Positions 8,668 to 17,027 of a stretch of 64,000 bases of DNA are shown here, in pieces. Numbering within the stretch: position 1 is the stretch's first letter; every line of letters begins with the position of its first letter. The DNA is from Thioclava pacifica DSM 10166 (lineage in GTDB: Bacteria; Pseudomonadota; Alphaproteobacteria; Rhodobacterales; Rhodobacteraceae), in assembly GCF_000714535.1 (NCBI RefSeq), contig NZ_AUND01000042.1, positions 1 through 64,000 of the forward strand. Reading direction: 5' to 3'. A program made the translations under genes and the position numbers. The notes below the pieces were generated by a model. It saw nothing but the letters and a program-made list of their open reading frames with translations. It had not been told where the DNA came from and made no database searches.

Positions 8668-8728
8668 CATCGGTGCGGGCAAGCCCGCCAGCATTTTCAG
8701 GCGCCTTTGCAGACGCGGAGCGGTGCGC

Positions 8729-8935
8729 TTAGAGCGCGCCTTCGCGCTGAGCCTTCTTACGTGCCAGTTTACGGGCACGGCGGACGGCTTCGGCTTTCTC
8801 GCGCGCTTTTTTGACCGAGGGTTTCTCGAAATGCTGCTTGAGCTTCATTTCGCGGAACACACCCTCGCGCTGAAGTTTTTTCTTCAGAGCACGGAGCGCC
8901 TGTTCGACGTTGTTGTCGCGAACGCTGACCTGCAT
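8729..8935 (-). CDS. rpsU: Ribosomal protein bS21
   Basis: 68 residues, the size of bS21, with the typical start [20 protein letters not shown] and a basic C-terminal half ([12 protein letters not shown]). bS21 sits on the 30S platform near the anti-Shine-Dalgarno and helps initiation. A strong AGGAAGG lies upstream. A small inverted repeat touches the start codon, and a terminator follows, so it is a single-gene transcript. Confidence 0.97.
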   Translation of the reverse strand: MQVSVRDNNVEQALRALKKKLQREGVFREMKLKQHFEKPSVKKAREKAEAVRRARKLARKKAQREGAL

Positions 8936-8948
8936 GTGGTGTCACCAC
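8936..8948 (-). promoter_or_regulatory. Small hairpin between Shine-Dalgarno and start of rpsU
   Basis: GTGGT and ACCAC flank a 3-base loop, directly adjacent to the rpsU ATG and overlapping the end of the Shine-Dalgarno region. The stem is only 5 bp and could be chance; it could also modulate rpsU initiation. Confidence 0.3.
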
Positions 8949-9039
8949 CTTCCTAAGTTAGAGTTGCAGTTGCTTGCAGGAGCGCTCCATATAGAGGCCA
9001 AAAGGCGGTTTGTCTACCGCCCAAACCGGAGGAAACGCG

Positions 9040-9708
9040 ATGAAAAATGACCATCTCGACATGGACCGCGCCCGATCCGAGCTTTTGGCGGCGATCAAGC
9101 CGCATGTGCCCTTCGATGGCTGGTCGGAGCCTGCATTCAAGGAAGCTGTGGCCGATCTGGGCCTCGATCGGGGGCTGGCGCGGGTGATCTGTCCGCGCGG
9201 CGCGGTCGATCTGGCGGTGGCCTATCACCGCGAAGGCGATGCGGCGATGCTCAAGCGGCTGGAAGAGACGGACCTGTCGGGGCTCAAGTTCCACGAGCGA
9301 ATCGCGACGGCAGTGCGGTTCCGGCTGGAGGCGTCCGATCCGGAACTGGTGCGCCGGGGGGCGGCGATCTTCGCGCTGCCGCAAAATGCCGCGACCGGGT
9401 CGAAGCTGATCTGGGAAACGTGCGACAAGATCTGGAACGTGCTGGGCGATCAGAGCCGCGACTATAACTGGTACACGAAACGAATGACGCTATCCGGGGT
9501 CTATTCCGCGACCGTGCTCTACTGGATGGGCGACGAGAGCGAGGGCCATGCCGATACCTGGGCCTTCCTCGATCGGCGCATCGAAGGCGTGATGCAGTTC
9601 GAGAAGGTGAAGGGGGCGGCGATGAAATTGCCGCTCTTGCCGAAGATCCTGAGCGGTATCCGCGCGCCGAAGGGCATGGACGATATGCCGGGCAAGGAGG
9701 CGCATTGA
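9040..9708 (+). CDS. COQ9-family ubiquinone biosynthesis protein
   Basis: 222 residues of the COQ9 family, which occurs in alphaproteobacteria and mitochondria. COQ9 binds lipids and supports COQ7 hydroxylation in ubiquinone synthesis at the membrane surface. Recognisable are the TetR-like N-terminal helices and the central RDYNWYTKRMTLSGVYSATV, the most conserved COQ9 block, followed by LYWMGDES. The ATG at 9040 is preferred because GGAGGAA lies 6 bases upstream; an in-frame ATG at 9010 has no such site. The stop overlaps the start of the following quinone oxidoreductase. Confidence 0.88.
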   Translation: MKNDHLDMDRARSELLAAIKPHVPFDGWSEPAFKEAVADLGLDRGLARVICPRGAVDLAVAYHREGDAAMLKRLEETDLSGLKFHERIATAVRFRLEASDPELVRRGAAIFALPQNAATGSKLIWETCDKIWNVLGDQSRDYNWYTKRMTLSGVYSATVLYWMGDESEGHADTWAFLDRRIEGVMQFEKVKGAAMKLPLLPKILSGIRAPKGMDDMPGKEAH

Positions 9709-10709
9709 TGGACGCCTTCGAAATGCCGACCGAGATGCGCTGTATCGAGATTTCCGAACCCGGCGGGCCCGAAGTACTGATCGAGGCGCGCCGCGCCGTG
9801 CCTGTGCCGGGGCATGGCGAGATCCTGATCGAGGTGGCCTATGCCGGGGTGAACCGCCCCGATGCGCTGCAACGCGCAGGCGCCTACAAGGCGCCGCCGG
9901 GCGCCTCCGATCTCCCCGGGCTGGAATGTTCGGGGCGGGTGGCGGCGCTTGGGCCGGGGGTGACGGGTTGGGCTGTGGGCGATCAGGTTTGCGCGCTGCT
10001 GCCCGGCGGCGGGTACGCGGAGTTCGTGACCTGCCCGGCCGAACATGCGCTGCCAGTGCCCGCGGGGCTCGACCTGAAATCGGCGGCCTGCCTGCCCGAG
10101 ACCTGCTACACGGTCTGGTCGAATGTGGTGATGCGCGGGGGGCTGAAGGCGGGGGAGAGGTTCCTCGTGCATGGCGGGTCCTCCGGCATCGGCACCACCG
10201 CGATCCAGATCGCGAAAGCGCTCGGCGCGCGGGTCTTCACCACGGCGGGCAGCCCGGAAAAATGCGCAGCCTGCGAGGAGCTGGGCGCGACCGCGATCAA
10301 CTACAAGACGGGCGATTTCGTGGATGTGCTGCGCGCTGAAGGCGGCGCGAACCTCGTGCTCGACATGGTCGGCGGGTCTTACATCGCGCGCAATATCAAG
10401 GCGATGGCCGATGACGCGCGGATGGTCTTCATCGCCTTTCTCGAAAGCCCCAAGGCCGAGATCAATTTCGCGCAGGTGATGCTGCGGCGACTGACGATCA
10501 CCGGCTCGACGCTGCGCCCGCAATCGGATGCGGCCAAGGCCGAGATCGCGCGGCAGCTTCTGGCGCAGGTCTGGCCTATGGTAAATGCGGGCAAGCTGCG
10601 GGTGATCCATGACAGCACCTTCCCGCTAACGGAGGCCGCAGCGGCCCATGCGCGGATGGAAAGCAGCGAACACATTGGCAAGATCGTGTTGGAGGTGAAG
10701 GGCGGCTGA
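9708..10709 (+). CDS. NAD(P)H quinone oxidoreductase (MDR superfamily, PIG3-like)
   Basis: 333 residues with a GroES-like N-terminal domain (about 30-125) and a Rossmann domain containing HGGSSGIGTTAIQIAKALGA (about 148-167). It lacks the zinc ligands of alcohol dehydrogenases, as quinone oxidoreductases do. It would reduce quinones with NADPH in the cytosol. Its ATG overlaps the TGA of the COQ9 gene (9706-9710), showing translational coupling and linking it to quinone metabolism. Confidence 0.9.
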   Translation: MDAFEMPTEMRCIEISEPGGPEVLIEARRAVPVPGHGEILIEVAYAGVNRPDALQRAGAYKAPPGASDLPGLECSGRVAALGPGVTGWAVGDQVCALLPGGGYAEFVTCPAEHALPVPAGLDLKSAACLPETCYTVWSNVVMRGGLKAGERFLVHGGSSGIGTTAIQIAKALGARVFTTAGSPEKCAACEELGATAINYKTGDFVDVLRAEGGANLVLDMVGGSYIARNIKAMADDARMVFIAFLESPKAEINFAQVMLRRLTITGSTLRPQSDAAKAEIARQLLAQVWPMVNAGKLRVIHDSTFPLTEAAAAHARMESSEHIGKIVLEVKGG

Positions 10710-10770
10710 GCTTTTCGCGAGCGCCCGCAATCCCCATATATCAGGGACAGGAACCGGAAAGGAGACGACC

Positions 10771-11232
10771 ATGAGTAAGGGTACGTTCGAATTTTTCACC
10801 GGCTATCCCACCGATGTTCTGGCCTTCGAGGCCGTCGGCGAGATCGACGCCGAAGCCTATGAGACGCAGCTGATCCCGGCGGTCGAGGCGAAGATCGCAG
10901 CCGAGGGCAAGGTCAAGCTGCTTTACGTTCTGGGCGATCGCTTCGAGGGCTTCACGATGGGCGCGGCCTGGGATGATACCAAGCTGGGGCTGTCGCACTT
11001 GGGCGATTTCGGGGCTCTGGCGCTGGTGACGGATACCGACTGGATTCGGCACGGGATGAAGATCTTTGCGCCGCTCGTGCATGCGCCGCTGCGGGTCTTT
11101 CACGTCGCGGAGCTGGAGGAGGCGAAGGCCTGGATCCGCGAGATCGGCCGTCCGGCGGAAGACCATTCGCATGATGCGGCGGCGGAGCGGAAGCTCTCGA
11201 CGCTGGAAGACAAGATCCCGCCGGGCGCCTGA
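10771..11232 (+). CDS. SpoIIAA-like/STAS-fold protein
   Basis: 153 residues. The body (about 1-125) matches the SpoIIAA-like fold of single-domain proteins: FEAVGEIDAEAYETQLIP near the N-terminus, then VKLLYVLGDRFEGF and ALVTDTDWIRHGMKIFAPL. These are thought to bind small hydrophobic ligands or membranes; no role is established here. A charged tail (about 126-153) follows. AAAGGAG precedes the ATG. It converges on the RNase T2 gene with 3 bases between stop codons. Confidence 0.8.
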   Translation: MSKGTFEFFTGYPTDVLAFEAVGEIDAEAYETQLIPAVEAKIAAEGKVKLLYVLGDRFEGFTMGAAWDDTKLGLSHLGDFGALALVTDTDWIRHGMKIFAPLVHAPLRVFHVAELEEAKAWIREIGRPAEDHSHDAAAERKLSTLEDKIPPGA

Positions 11233-11235
11233 GCC

Positions 11236-11883
11236 TCAGCGCACCTTTTCCATCAGCGCGTCGGGCATGCGGCAATCGCGGATCGTGTCGGCCCCACATT
11301 TGCGCGGCTCGAGATCCTTGGTGAGGCAGATGCGGGCCTCCTGAATGCGGCCCGCCTTGCAGGTGATGGTGATCTCGTCGGCATCCAACCCCGGATTGGC
11401 CTCGAGGAAGGCCTGCTCGACCACCTTGGCGGGCAGCTTCACGTCGCGGTCGAGATGGGCGAGCACATCGGGGATCTTGATGCTCTCATAAGCGCGGCGC
11501 TCGAGCGCGAAGTAATCCGCCGCCGACAGGCCCGAGCAGCGCCCGTGCTTCTTCCACTCATACCACGCCAGGCCCGGCGCGCCGGTCAGGTCCTCCATCG
11601 CGGCCGTCTGCTGGCGCGAAGGGTCGCGATGCGGCGTGCGGCAATAGCTGGGCCAGCCGCTTTCATATTGGGGCCAGAGCCCGTGCAGGACGAAGGAATA
11701 GTCGTGCTTGGGGTCACATTGCGGGGAGTTGCGCGCGTCGCCTTCCAGCGCGCACCATGTCGGCGACCAGCTGAGCGACAGAACGTAATAGTCGAAATCG
11801 CCCGCGCGCTCGCCTTCGGCATGGGCGGGAGCGAGCGAAAGCGCGGCAAGCAGGGCTGCGGCCAGAAGGCTCAGACGAGTCAT
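11236..11883 (-). CDS. Secreted ribonuclease T2
   Basis: 215 residues. A Sec signal peptide (about 1-22, ending APAHA) precedes the mature enzyme. Both catalytic boxes are present: CAS-I as HGLWPQYESGWP and CAS-II as WYEWKKHGRC, giving the two active-site histidines and Glu/Lys. Multiple cysteines suggest disulfides formed in the periplasm. T2 enzymes cut single-stranded RNA through a 2',3'-cyclic phosphate, probably for scavenging nucleotides outside the cytoplasm. ATG 11883 is chosen because the signal peptide starts there; the much longer frame upstream is antisense to trcR. Confidence 0.93.
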   Translation of the reverse strand: MTRLSLLAAALLAALSLAPAHAEGERAGDFDYYVLSLSWSPTWCALEGDARNSPQCDPKHDYSFVLHGLWPQYESGWPSYCRTPHRDPSRQQTAAMEDLTGAPGLAWYEWKKHGRCSGLSAADYFALERRAYESIKIPDVLAHLDRDVKLPAKVVEQAFLEANPGLDADEITITCKAGRIQEARICLTKDLEPRKCGADTIRDCRMPDALMEKVR

Positions 11884-12015
11884 TTTCTCTTTTCTCCCGA
11901 CGCGCGATTGACTATATGGGGCCGCAATTCCCCTTCCAGAAATGGACCGCGGCAGGGAATTCCCGCGCCGCAGCCGATTTCTCGGCCCGGGAGAGATATG
12001 TAAAGGATGGCTGCA

Positions 12016-12774
12016 ATGACGAACAAGCCCCTGATGGCAAAGGCCACCGCCGTGTGGCTGGTGGACAATACGACGCTCAGCTTCAAGCAGATCGCGGATT
12101 TCTGCGGGCTGCACGAGCTGGAAGTGCAGGGCATCGCCGATGGTGACGTGGCCACCGGCGTGAAGGGCTTCGACCCGGTCGCTTCGAACCAACTCGATCA
12201 GGAAGAGATCGACAAGGCCGAGAAAGATCCGCTCCACAAGCTCAAGCTGAAGTTCAACAAGGCCGCTCTGGGCGAGGACAAGCGCCGTGGCCCGCGCTAC
12301 ACGCCGCTCTCGAAGCGTCAGGACCGTCCGAATGCGATCCTGTGGCTGGTGAAATTCCACCCCGAACTGGCCGATGCGCAGATCGCGCGTCTCGTCGGCA
12401 CCACCAAGCCCACGATCCAGTCGATCCGCGAGCGCACGCACTGGAACATCCAGAACATGACCCCGATCGACCCGGTCGCGCTGGGTCTGTGCCGCCAGTC
12501 GGAACTGGACATGGAAGTGCAGAAGGCCGCGAAGAAGTCCGCCGCCGAGGGTGTGATGAGCGATGACGAGCGTCGTAAACTCGTTTCGACCGAGCAGTCG
12601 CTTGGGATGCCCGACGAGCCGCGCCTGCCCTCGGCCATCGCGGGCCTGGAGAACTTCACCTCCTCCGATCTGCGCGAAGAAAACGACGAAGACGACAAGC
12701 AGGATTACTCGGACGCGGACAGCTTCTTCAACCTGCCCGACAACGACGAGGATGACGAGGACGACGACAAGTAA
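12016..12774 (+). CDS. trcR: Cell-cycle transcriptional regulator TrcR (DUF1013)
   Basis: 252 residues, a conserved alphaproteobacterial protein. The DUF1013 core covers roughly residues 1-150, with helix-turn-helix-like segments (TLSFKQIADFCGLHELEV and DAQIARLVGTTKPTIQSIRE). TrcR is a sigma-factor-like cell-cycle regulator in related organisms. The last 45 residues are extremely acidic (Asp/Glu runs), probably disordered. Start 12016 has AAAGGA 8 bases upstream; an ATG at 12007 overlaps that site and is less likely. An intrinsic terminator follows. Confidence 0.88.
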   Translation: MTNKPLMAKATAVWLVDNTTLSFKQIADFCGLHELEVQGIADGDVATGVKGFDPVASNQLDQEEIDKAEKDPLHKLKLKFNKAALGEDKRRGPRYTPLSKRQDRPNAILWLVKFHPELADAQIARLVGTTKPTIQSIRERTHWNIQNMTPIDPVALGLCRQSELDMEVQKAAKKSAAEGVMSDDERRKLVSTEQSLGMPDEPRLPSAIAGLENFTSSDLREENDEDDKQDYSDADSFFNLPDNDEDDEDDDK

Positions 12775-12798
12775 GTCGCCTCGGCAAACCGTGATCAG

Positions 12799-12825
12799 GG
12801 CCGCACCTCCGGGGGCGGCCTTTTT
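12799..12825 (+). terminator. Intrinsic terminator of trcR
   Basis: GGCCGC (12799-12804) pairs with GCGGCC (12815-12820), followed by TTTTT. It lies 24 bases after the trcR stop. Confidence 0.85.
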
Positions 12826-12892
12826 CGTTGGCGCGCTCTGGACAGGGTCGGTGCGTGGCGCGATGCTCGCGCGGGAAAGAGTGGAGGAGCAC

Positions 12893-13645
12893 ATGCCGGA
12901 TTTCGCGATCTATCCGAGCCTGAAGGGCAAGAGCGTCATCGTCACCGGGGGCGCCTCGGGGATCGGGGCGCTGATCGTCGAAAGCTTTGCCGCGCAAGGC
13001 GCGCGGGTCGGTTTCCTCGATCGCGATGCCGATGCGAGCGCAGCGCTCGCGGGGCGTCTCGATGGGGTGGCGTTCGAGCTGTGCGATCTGCGCGACATCG
13101 CGGCGATGAGGACGGCCCTGGAAGGTTTGCGCGCCAAGATCGGCCCGGCCGATGTGCTGGTGAACAACGCCGCACGCGACGATCGCCACGACTGGCGCGA
13201 GATCGACGCGGAATATTGGGACGAACGGCAGAACACCAACCTGCGCCACATGTTCTTCGCGATCCAGGCCGTCGCACCGGACATGATCGCGAAAGGGGCG
13301 GGGTCGATCATCAATATGGGGTCGAACTCCTGGTGGGAGGCGGGCAGCGGCTTTCCGGCCTATGCGACGGCCAAGGCCGCCGTGCACGGCCTGACACGGA
13401 CGATGGCACGCGAGTTGGGCGGGCACCGCATCCGCGTCAACACGGTCGTACCCGGTTGGATCATGACGGATCGGCAAAAGACGCTCTGGGCCACGCCCGA
13501 AGCGCTGGAGGATCAGCGGCGCAAGCAATGCCTGCCCGATCTGATCCAGCCCGAATACGTGGCGCGGATGGTGCTCTTCCTCGCCTCGGATGACGCGGCG
13601 ATGTGCACGGCGAACAATTACATGGTCGAGGCGGGCTCGATCTAA
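12893..13645 (+). CDS. Short-chain dehydrogenase/reductase
   Basis: 250 residues, classical SDR. The cofactor motif TGGASGIG is near residues 22-29, the NNAA motif near 92, and the active site has Ser (IINMGSNSW) and the YATAK pair. Substrate cannot be assigned; proteins of this type act on sugars or hydroxy acids (for example aldonolactone or sugar dehydrogenases). GGAGGAG lies 5 bases before ATG 12893, favouring it over an in-frame ATG at 12863. Its 3' end overlaps the convergent arsR-type gene by 4 bases. Confidence 0.88.
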   Translation: MPDFAIYPSLKGKSVIVTGGASGIGALIVESFAAQGARVGFLDRDADASAALAGRLDGVAFELCDLRDIAAMRTALEGLRAKIGPADVLVNNAARDDRHDWREIDAEYWDERQNTNLRHMFFAIQAVAPDMIAKGAGSIINMGSNSWWEAGSGFPAYATAKAAVHGLTRTMARELGGHRIRVNTVVPGWIMTDRQKTLWATPEALEDQRRKQCLPDLIQPEYVARMVLFLASDDAAMCTANNYMVEAGSI

Positions 13646-14028
13646 CCGGCTTTGGACGCGTCGGGCTCGGGGTCTTCGGGCTCCGACAGGTCGATCGCAG
13701 ACAGCTCGGTTTCGAGGAATTTCTCGAAGGCGTCGAAATCGACCGGCTCGAACTGACCGAAGCCCTGGATCCATGTCGTCGCCGCCGCCATCGCGATCGG
13801 TTCGAGCTTGCACCACTTCACCCGGCCACGCTTTTCCTGCGAGATCAGCCCGGCATTGGTGAGGATCGTGAGGTGCTTCGACACGGCGGCAAGCGACATC
13901 TCGAAGGGCTCGGCCACATCGGTCACCGCCATGTCATCCTCGAGCAACATCGTCAGGATCGCCCGCCGCGTCGGGTCGGCGAGGGCGGCGAAGATCGCGT
14001 CGAGAGAGGGCGGGGTGGGCGGTAGCAT
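13642..14028 (-). CDS. ArsR-family transcriptional repressor (SdpR-like)
   Basis: 128 residues with a winged HTH (about 5-90; ALADPTRRAILTMLL then MSLAAVSKHLTILTNAGLI). It lacks the CxC metal site of ArsR/SmtB sensors, so it belongs to the non-metal SdpR-like group, often paired with SRPBCC proteins. No such partner is adjacent here. A perfect 16-bp palindrome starts 31 bases upstream of its ATG, implying autorepression. Start 14028 fits the family N-terminus; an extension to 14142 would swallow the palindrome. Confidence 0.88.
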   Translation of the reverse strand: MLPPTPPSLDAIFAALADPTRRAILTMLLEDDMAVTDVAEPFEMSLAAVSKHLTILTNAGLISQEKRGRVKWCKLEPIAMAAATTWIQGFGQFEPVDFDAFEKFLETELSAIDLSEPEDPEPDASKAG

Positions 14029-14059
14029 GGCCAAGTGATGGGGCTTCCGTTGAAAAACG

Positions 14060-14075
14060 TCAACCGATCGGTTGA
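14060..14075. promoter_or_regulatory. 16-bp palindrome, likely ArsR-family operator
   Basis: TCAACCGATCGGTTGA reads identically on both strands. It sits between the ArsR-type gene (start 14028) and the F0 operon. Repressors of this subfamily recognise such TCAACC-type dyads, so autoregulation is likely. The atpI promoter is more than 110 bases away. Confidence 0.75.
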
Positions 14076-14187
14076 ATATGGCTTTGCTCGCATTTGCGTG
14101 AGCTTTGCGCAGGGCTGGAATCACGGCGTTTTTCAAAAACATTCAATTTCAATGGCTTAGATGATCAAAAAGGTGATCCATACGGAA

Positions 14188-14216
14188 TTGACTCGCAAGG
14201 GGGGCGCAGCTATCAC
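14188..14216 (+). promoter_or_regulatory. Candidate sigma70-type promoter of the F0 operon
   Basis: TTGACT (14188-14193) and TATCAC (14211-14216) are spaced by 17 bases, ending 27 bases before the atpI start codon. Both hexamers are close to alphaproteobacterial housekeeping consensus. Confidence 0.5.
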
Positions 14217-14243
14217 GGCTGAGACCTGAGTGGGGGCCGAACC

Positions 14244-14600
14244 ATGCCTGATCACCGCTCCGACGAGCCCGATCCCGAACGCCTCGCCGCGTTGGAGAAA
14301 CGGCTGTCTGAGGTGAGAAAGTCGCAGGAGCCGCCTCCGCAACGTGCCGATCATCATCTGTCCCAGGCGAATATGGCCTGGCGTATGGTGATCGAAATGG
14401 TTTCGGGGCTGGGGATCGGCTTCGGCATCGGATACGGGCTTGATGTGCTGCTTGGCACGATACCCTGGATGATGGTGCTGTTCACGCTTCTCGGTCTCGC
14501 GGCGGGGGTGAAGGTGATGCTTCGCTCTGCCAAGGAAATGAACGAAGAGCGTGCGGCCGAGATGGCCGATGAAGAGGAAGACGAACGTGGCAACTCTTGA
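14244..14600 (+). CDS. atpI: ATP synthase-associated protein I (AtpI/AtpZ)
   Basis: 118 residues with two membrane helices (about 52-72 and 77-95; [20 protein letters not shown], then [18 protein letters not shown]) between charged termini. AtpI assists assembly of the rotor c-ring and is usually the first gene of F0 operons, as here. The C-terminal tail is strongly acidic. Its end overlaps the GTG start of atpB by 14 bases. Confidence 0.9.
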   Translation: MPDHRSDEPDPERLAALEKRLSEVRKSQEPPPQRADHHLSQANMAWRMVIEMVSGLGIGFGIGYGLDVLLGTIPWMMVLFTLLGLAAGVKVMLRSAKEMNEERAAEMADEEEDERGNS

Positions 14601-15363
14601 ACAGGAAATGCGCAGCGAACTGGTTTTCCACCCGATGGACCAGTTCATCGTTAAGCCTCTCTTCGGGGAGGGCCCTGTCCACTGGTACACGCCCACGAAT
14701 GCGACGCTGTGGATGGCAGTCGCCGTGGTCGCGATCTTCTTCATGCTGGTGATCGGGACCCGTGGTCGTGCCGTGGTGCCGACCCGCGCCCAGTCGATCG
14801 CGGAGCTGTCCTACGGCTTCATTCACAAGATGGTCGAAGACGTGGCCGGCAAGGACGCTCTGAAGTTCTTCCCCTACATCTTCACGCTGTTCCTGTTCAT
14901 CGTCTTCTCGAACTTCCTCGGCCTGCTGCCGCGCGCCTTCACGACGACCTCGCATATCGCGGTGACCGCGGTGCTCGCGCTGATGGTCTTCGTCACGGTG
15001 ACGGTTGTTGGTTTCGTCAAGAACGGTGCGGGTTTCCTGAGCCTGTTCTGGGTGTCCTCGGCGCCGCTCGCGCTGCGTCCGATCCTCGCGATCATCGAAC
15101 TGATCTCCTACTTCGTGCGCCCCGTCAGCCACTCCATTCGTCTTGCGGGCAACATGATGGCCGGCCACGCGGTTATGAAAGTGTTCGCCGCCTTCGCGCC
15201 GCTGATCCTGTTCTCGGGCGTCGGCATCGCCGTCACCCCGCTGTCGATCCTCGCGATCACCGCGATGTACGGGCTCGAAGTTCTCGTGGCCTTCATTCAG
15301 GCCTATGTCTTCACGATCCTGACCTGCGTCTACCTGCGTGACGCACTGCACCCGGCACACTGA
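14587..15363 (+). CDS. atpB: F0F1 ATP synthase subunit a
   Basis: 258 residues with about five to six transmembrane helices. The essential proton-path arginine is in [14 protein letters not shown], and the conserved FHPMDQF opening is present near the N-terminus. Subunit a forms the two proton half-channels against the c-ring. The start is GTG at 14587, overlapping atpI and preceded by GAGGAAG; an ATG at 14605 is a possible alternative with weaker spacing. Confidence 0.94.
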   Translation: MATLEQEMRSELVFHPMDQFIVKPLFGEGPVHWYTPTNATLWMAVAVVAIFFMLVIGTRGRAVVPTRAQSIAELSYGFIHKMVEDVAGKDALKFFPYIFTLFLFIVFSNFLGLLPRAFTTTSHIAVTAVLALMVFVTVTVVGFVKNGAGFLSLFWVSSAPLALRPILAIIELISYFVRPVSHSIRLAGNMMAGHAVMKVFAAFAPLILFSGVGIAVTPLSILAITAMYGLEVLVAFIQAYVFTILTCVYLRDALHPAH

Positions 15364-15427
15364 CGGGACAACGGATCGAACCGCTTCACAAAAGTTTCTG
15401 CCACTTCCAACCTCAAGGAGTACGACA

Positions 15428-15664
15428 ATGGAAGGCGATATCGTTCAAATGGGTGCTTACATCGGCGCTGGCCTGGCCTGCATGGGCATGGGTGGCTCGG
15501 CTATCGGTGTGGGCAACGTTGCCGGCAACTTCCTGTCGGGCGCTCTGCGCAACCCCTCGGCGGCCGCTGGCCAGACCGCGACCCTCTTCATCGGCATCGC
15601 TTTCGCGGAAGCGCTCGGGATCTTCTCGTTCCTCGTCGCGCTGCTGCTGATGTTCGCCGTCTGA
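15428..15664 (+). CDS. atpE: F0F1 ATP synthase subunit c
   Basis: 78 residues forming the hairpin of two membrane helices. The proton-binding carboxylate is Glu61 ([10 protein letters not shown]), the conserved polar loop is RNPSA, and the glycine-rich first helix ([18 protein letters not shown]) is typical. AAGGAG precedes the ATG. A 10-bp hairpin lies in the gap to the next gene and could raise atpE mRNA stability, since c is needed in several-fold excess. Confidence 0.96.
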   Translation: MEGDIVQMGAYIGAGLACMGMGGSAIGVGNVAGNFLSGALRNPSAAAGQTATLFIGIAFAEALGIFSFLVALLLMFAV

Positions 15665-15688
15665 TCCAACACGCTTTTCCTTGAGGGC

Positions 15689-15713
15689 GGGTGGGCTCAT
15701 TCGGAGCCCATCC
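15689..15713 (+). other. Intercistronic hairpin after atpE
   Basis: GGGTGGGCTC (15689-15698) pairs with GAGCCCATCC (15704-15713) with one G.T pair around a 5-base loop. It is followed by GTGACCC and not by a T-run, so it is better explained as a 3'-stabilising or attenuating structure between atpE and the b' gene than as a strong terminator. Confidence 0.6.
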
Positions 15714-15754
15714 GTGACCCAAAAGGGGATTTGTGATCAGGGTCGAGGGACGAC

Positions 15755-16327
15755 ATGGCAAGCGAAACGCAAGATATGGCGCACGCAGCCGCTGATGCGG
15801 CCCATGGCGCTGCAGGTGCTGCACATTCCGCTGACGCGGGCGGCATGCCTCAGCTCGACTTCTCGAGCTTCCCGAACCAGATCTTCTGGCTTCTGGTCGC
15901 TCTGGTCGCGATCTACTGGCTGCTGTCGCGCATCGCGCTGCCCCGGATCGAGGCGGTCCTCGCCGATCGTCAGGGCACGATCGCGGGCGACATCGCCGCA
16001 GCCGAGGATTTCAAGCGCAAGGCCGAAGAGGCCGAAGCTGCTTACGAGAAGGCGCTGGCCGATGCCCGCGCCAAGGCTCAGAAGATCGCCGGTGAGACCC
16101 GGGCCGAGATCCAGAAGGACCTCGACGCCGCAATCGCCAAGGCCGATGCCGAGATCGCGGCCCGTTCCGCGGAATCGGAAGCCCGTATCGCGGAGATCCG
16201 CGACGGTGCACTGGCTGCGGTCGATCAGGTGGCCAAGGATACCGCTGGCGAAATCGTCGCGGCGCTTGGGGGCAAGGCGGATGCCAAGTCCATCAACGCG
16301 GCTGTCGATACGCGGCTGAAAGGGTAA
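15755..16327 (+). CDS. F0F1 ATP synthase subunit b'
   Basis: 190 residues. An Ala/His-rich cytoplasmic N-terminus (about 1-38) is followed by one membrane helix (about 43-62; [20 protein letters not shown]) and a long coiled-coil stalk to the C-terminus. Alphaproteobacteria carry two diverged b subunits, b and b', which form a heterodimeric peripheral stalk; this is the b' form by order and by its N-terminal extension. Only one base separates its stop from the b gene. Confidence 0.92.
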   Translation: MASETQDMAHAAADAAHGAAGAAHSADAGGMPQLDFSSFPNQIFWLLVALVAIYWLLSRIALPRIEAVLADRQGTIAGDIAAAEDFKRKAEEAEAAYEKALADARAKAQKIAGETRAEIQKDLDAAIAKADAEIAARSAESEARIAEIRDGALAAVDQVAKDTAGEIVAALGGKADAKSINAAVDTRLKG

Positions 16328-16328
16328 G

Positions 16329-16892
16329 ATGATGAAGAAACTTTCGCTTCTCCTCCTCCCGCTCGCCGTTGCCCAGCCCGCATTCGCGGCTTCGGGTCCG
16401 TTCTTCTCGCTGTGGAACACGAACTTCATCGTGACCATCGCCTTCATCCTCTTCGTGGGGATCGTCCTGTGGGCGAAGGTTCCGGGGACGCTGGGCAAGA
16501 TGCTCGACAAGCGCGCGGACAATATCCGTGGCGACCTCGACGAAGCCCGCAAGCTGCGTGACGAAGCGCAGGCGATCCTGGCAAGCTATGAGCGCAAGGC
16601 GCGTGAAGTGCAGGGCACGGCCGATGAGATCGTCGCCGCCGCCAAGCGCGACGCGGAAGCCGCGGCCGAGAAGGCCAAGGAAGATCTGAAGGTCTCGATC
16701 GAGCGCCGCTTGAAGGCCGCTGACGAGCAGATCGCCTCGGCTGAGGCCCACGCGCTCAAAGAGGTCAAGGATCGCGCCGTTTCGGTCGCCGTGGCCGCCG
16801 CTGGCGAAGTTCTCGCCAAGCAGCTGACCGCCAAGGATCGTGCCGCGATGATCGACACCTCGCTGGGTGAAGTCGAGCAGCGTCTCAACTGA
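16329..16892 (+). CDS. atpF: F0F1 ATP synthase subunit b
   Basis: 187 residues. It opens with a hydrophobic, signal-like stretch (about 4-21, ending AQPAFA), then [20 protein letters not shown], the membrane helix, and a coiled-coil stalk rich in Ala, Lys and Glu. It pairs with b' in the stator. The tandem ATG ATG at 16329 leaves a one-codon ambiguity of start. A strong terminator follows, so F1 genes are in a separate operon outside this window, as is known for this group. Confidence 0.93.
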   Translation: MMKKLSLLLLPLAVAQPAFAASGPFFSLWNTNFIVTIAFILFVGIVLWAKVPGTLGKMLDKRADNIRGDLDEARKLRDEAQAILASYERKAREVQGTADEIVAAAKRDAEAAAEKAKEDLKVSIERRLKAADEQIASAEAHALKEVKDRAVSVAVAAAGEVLAKQLTAKDRAAMIDTSLGEVEQRLN

Positions 16893-16916
16893 TCTTCCCC
16901 GAACGGGTAAGTTACG

Positions 16917-16946
16917 AAAACCCCGGTCCGCGTGGCCGGGGTTTTT
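16917..16946 (+). terminator. Intrinsic terminator of the F0 operon
   Basis: AAAACCCCGG (16917-16926) pairs with CCGGGGTTTT around a 9-base loop, and TTTTT ends the structure at 16946. Confidence 0.9.
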
Positions 16947-17027
16947 GCTTGGGTGGGGACGTGCCGAAGGTGTTCCGCCCGACGCGACGCTCTGGGTCGT
17001 GGGGCCGCTAAAGGCGCGGGGGCCGTC

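Noticed and set aside
14163-14178. GATCA-N6-TGATC dyad before the F0 operon
   Set aside because: Short half-sites built around GATC are frequent by chance; no regulator suggests itself.
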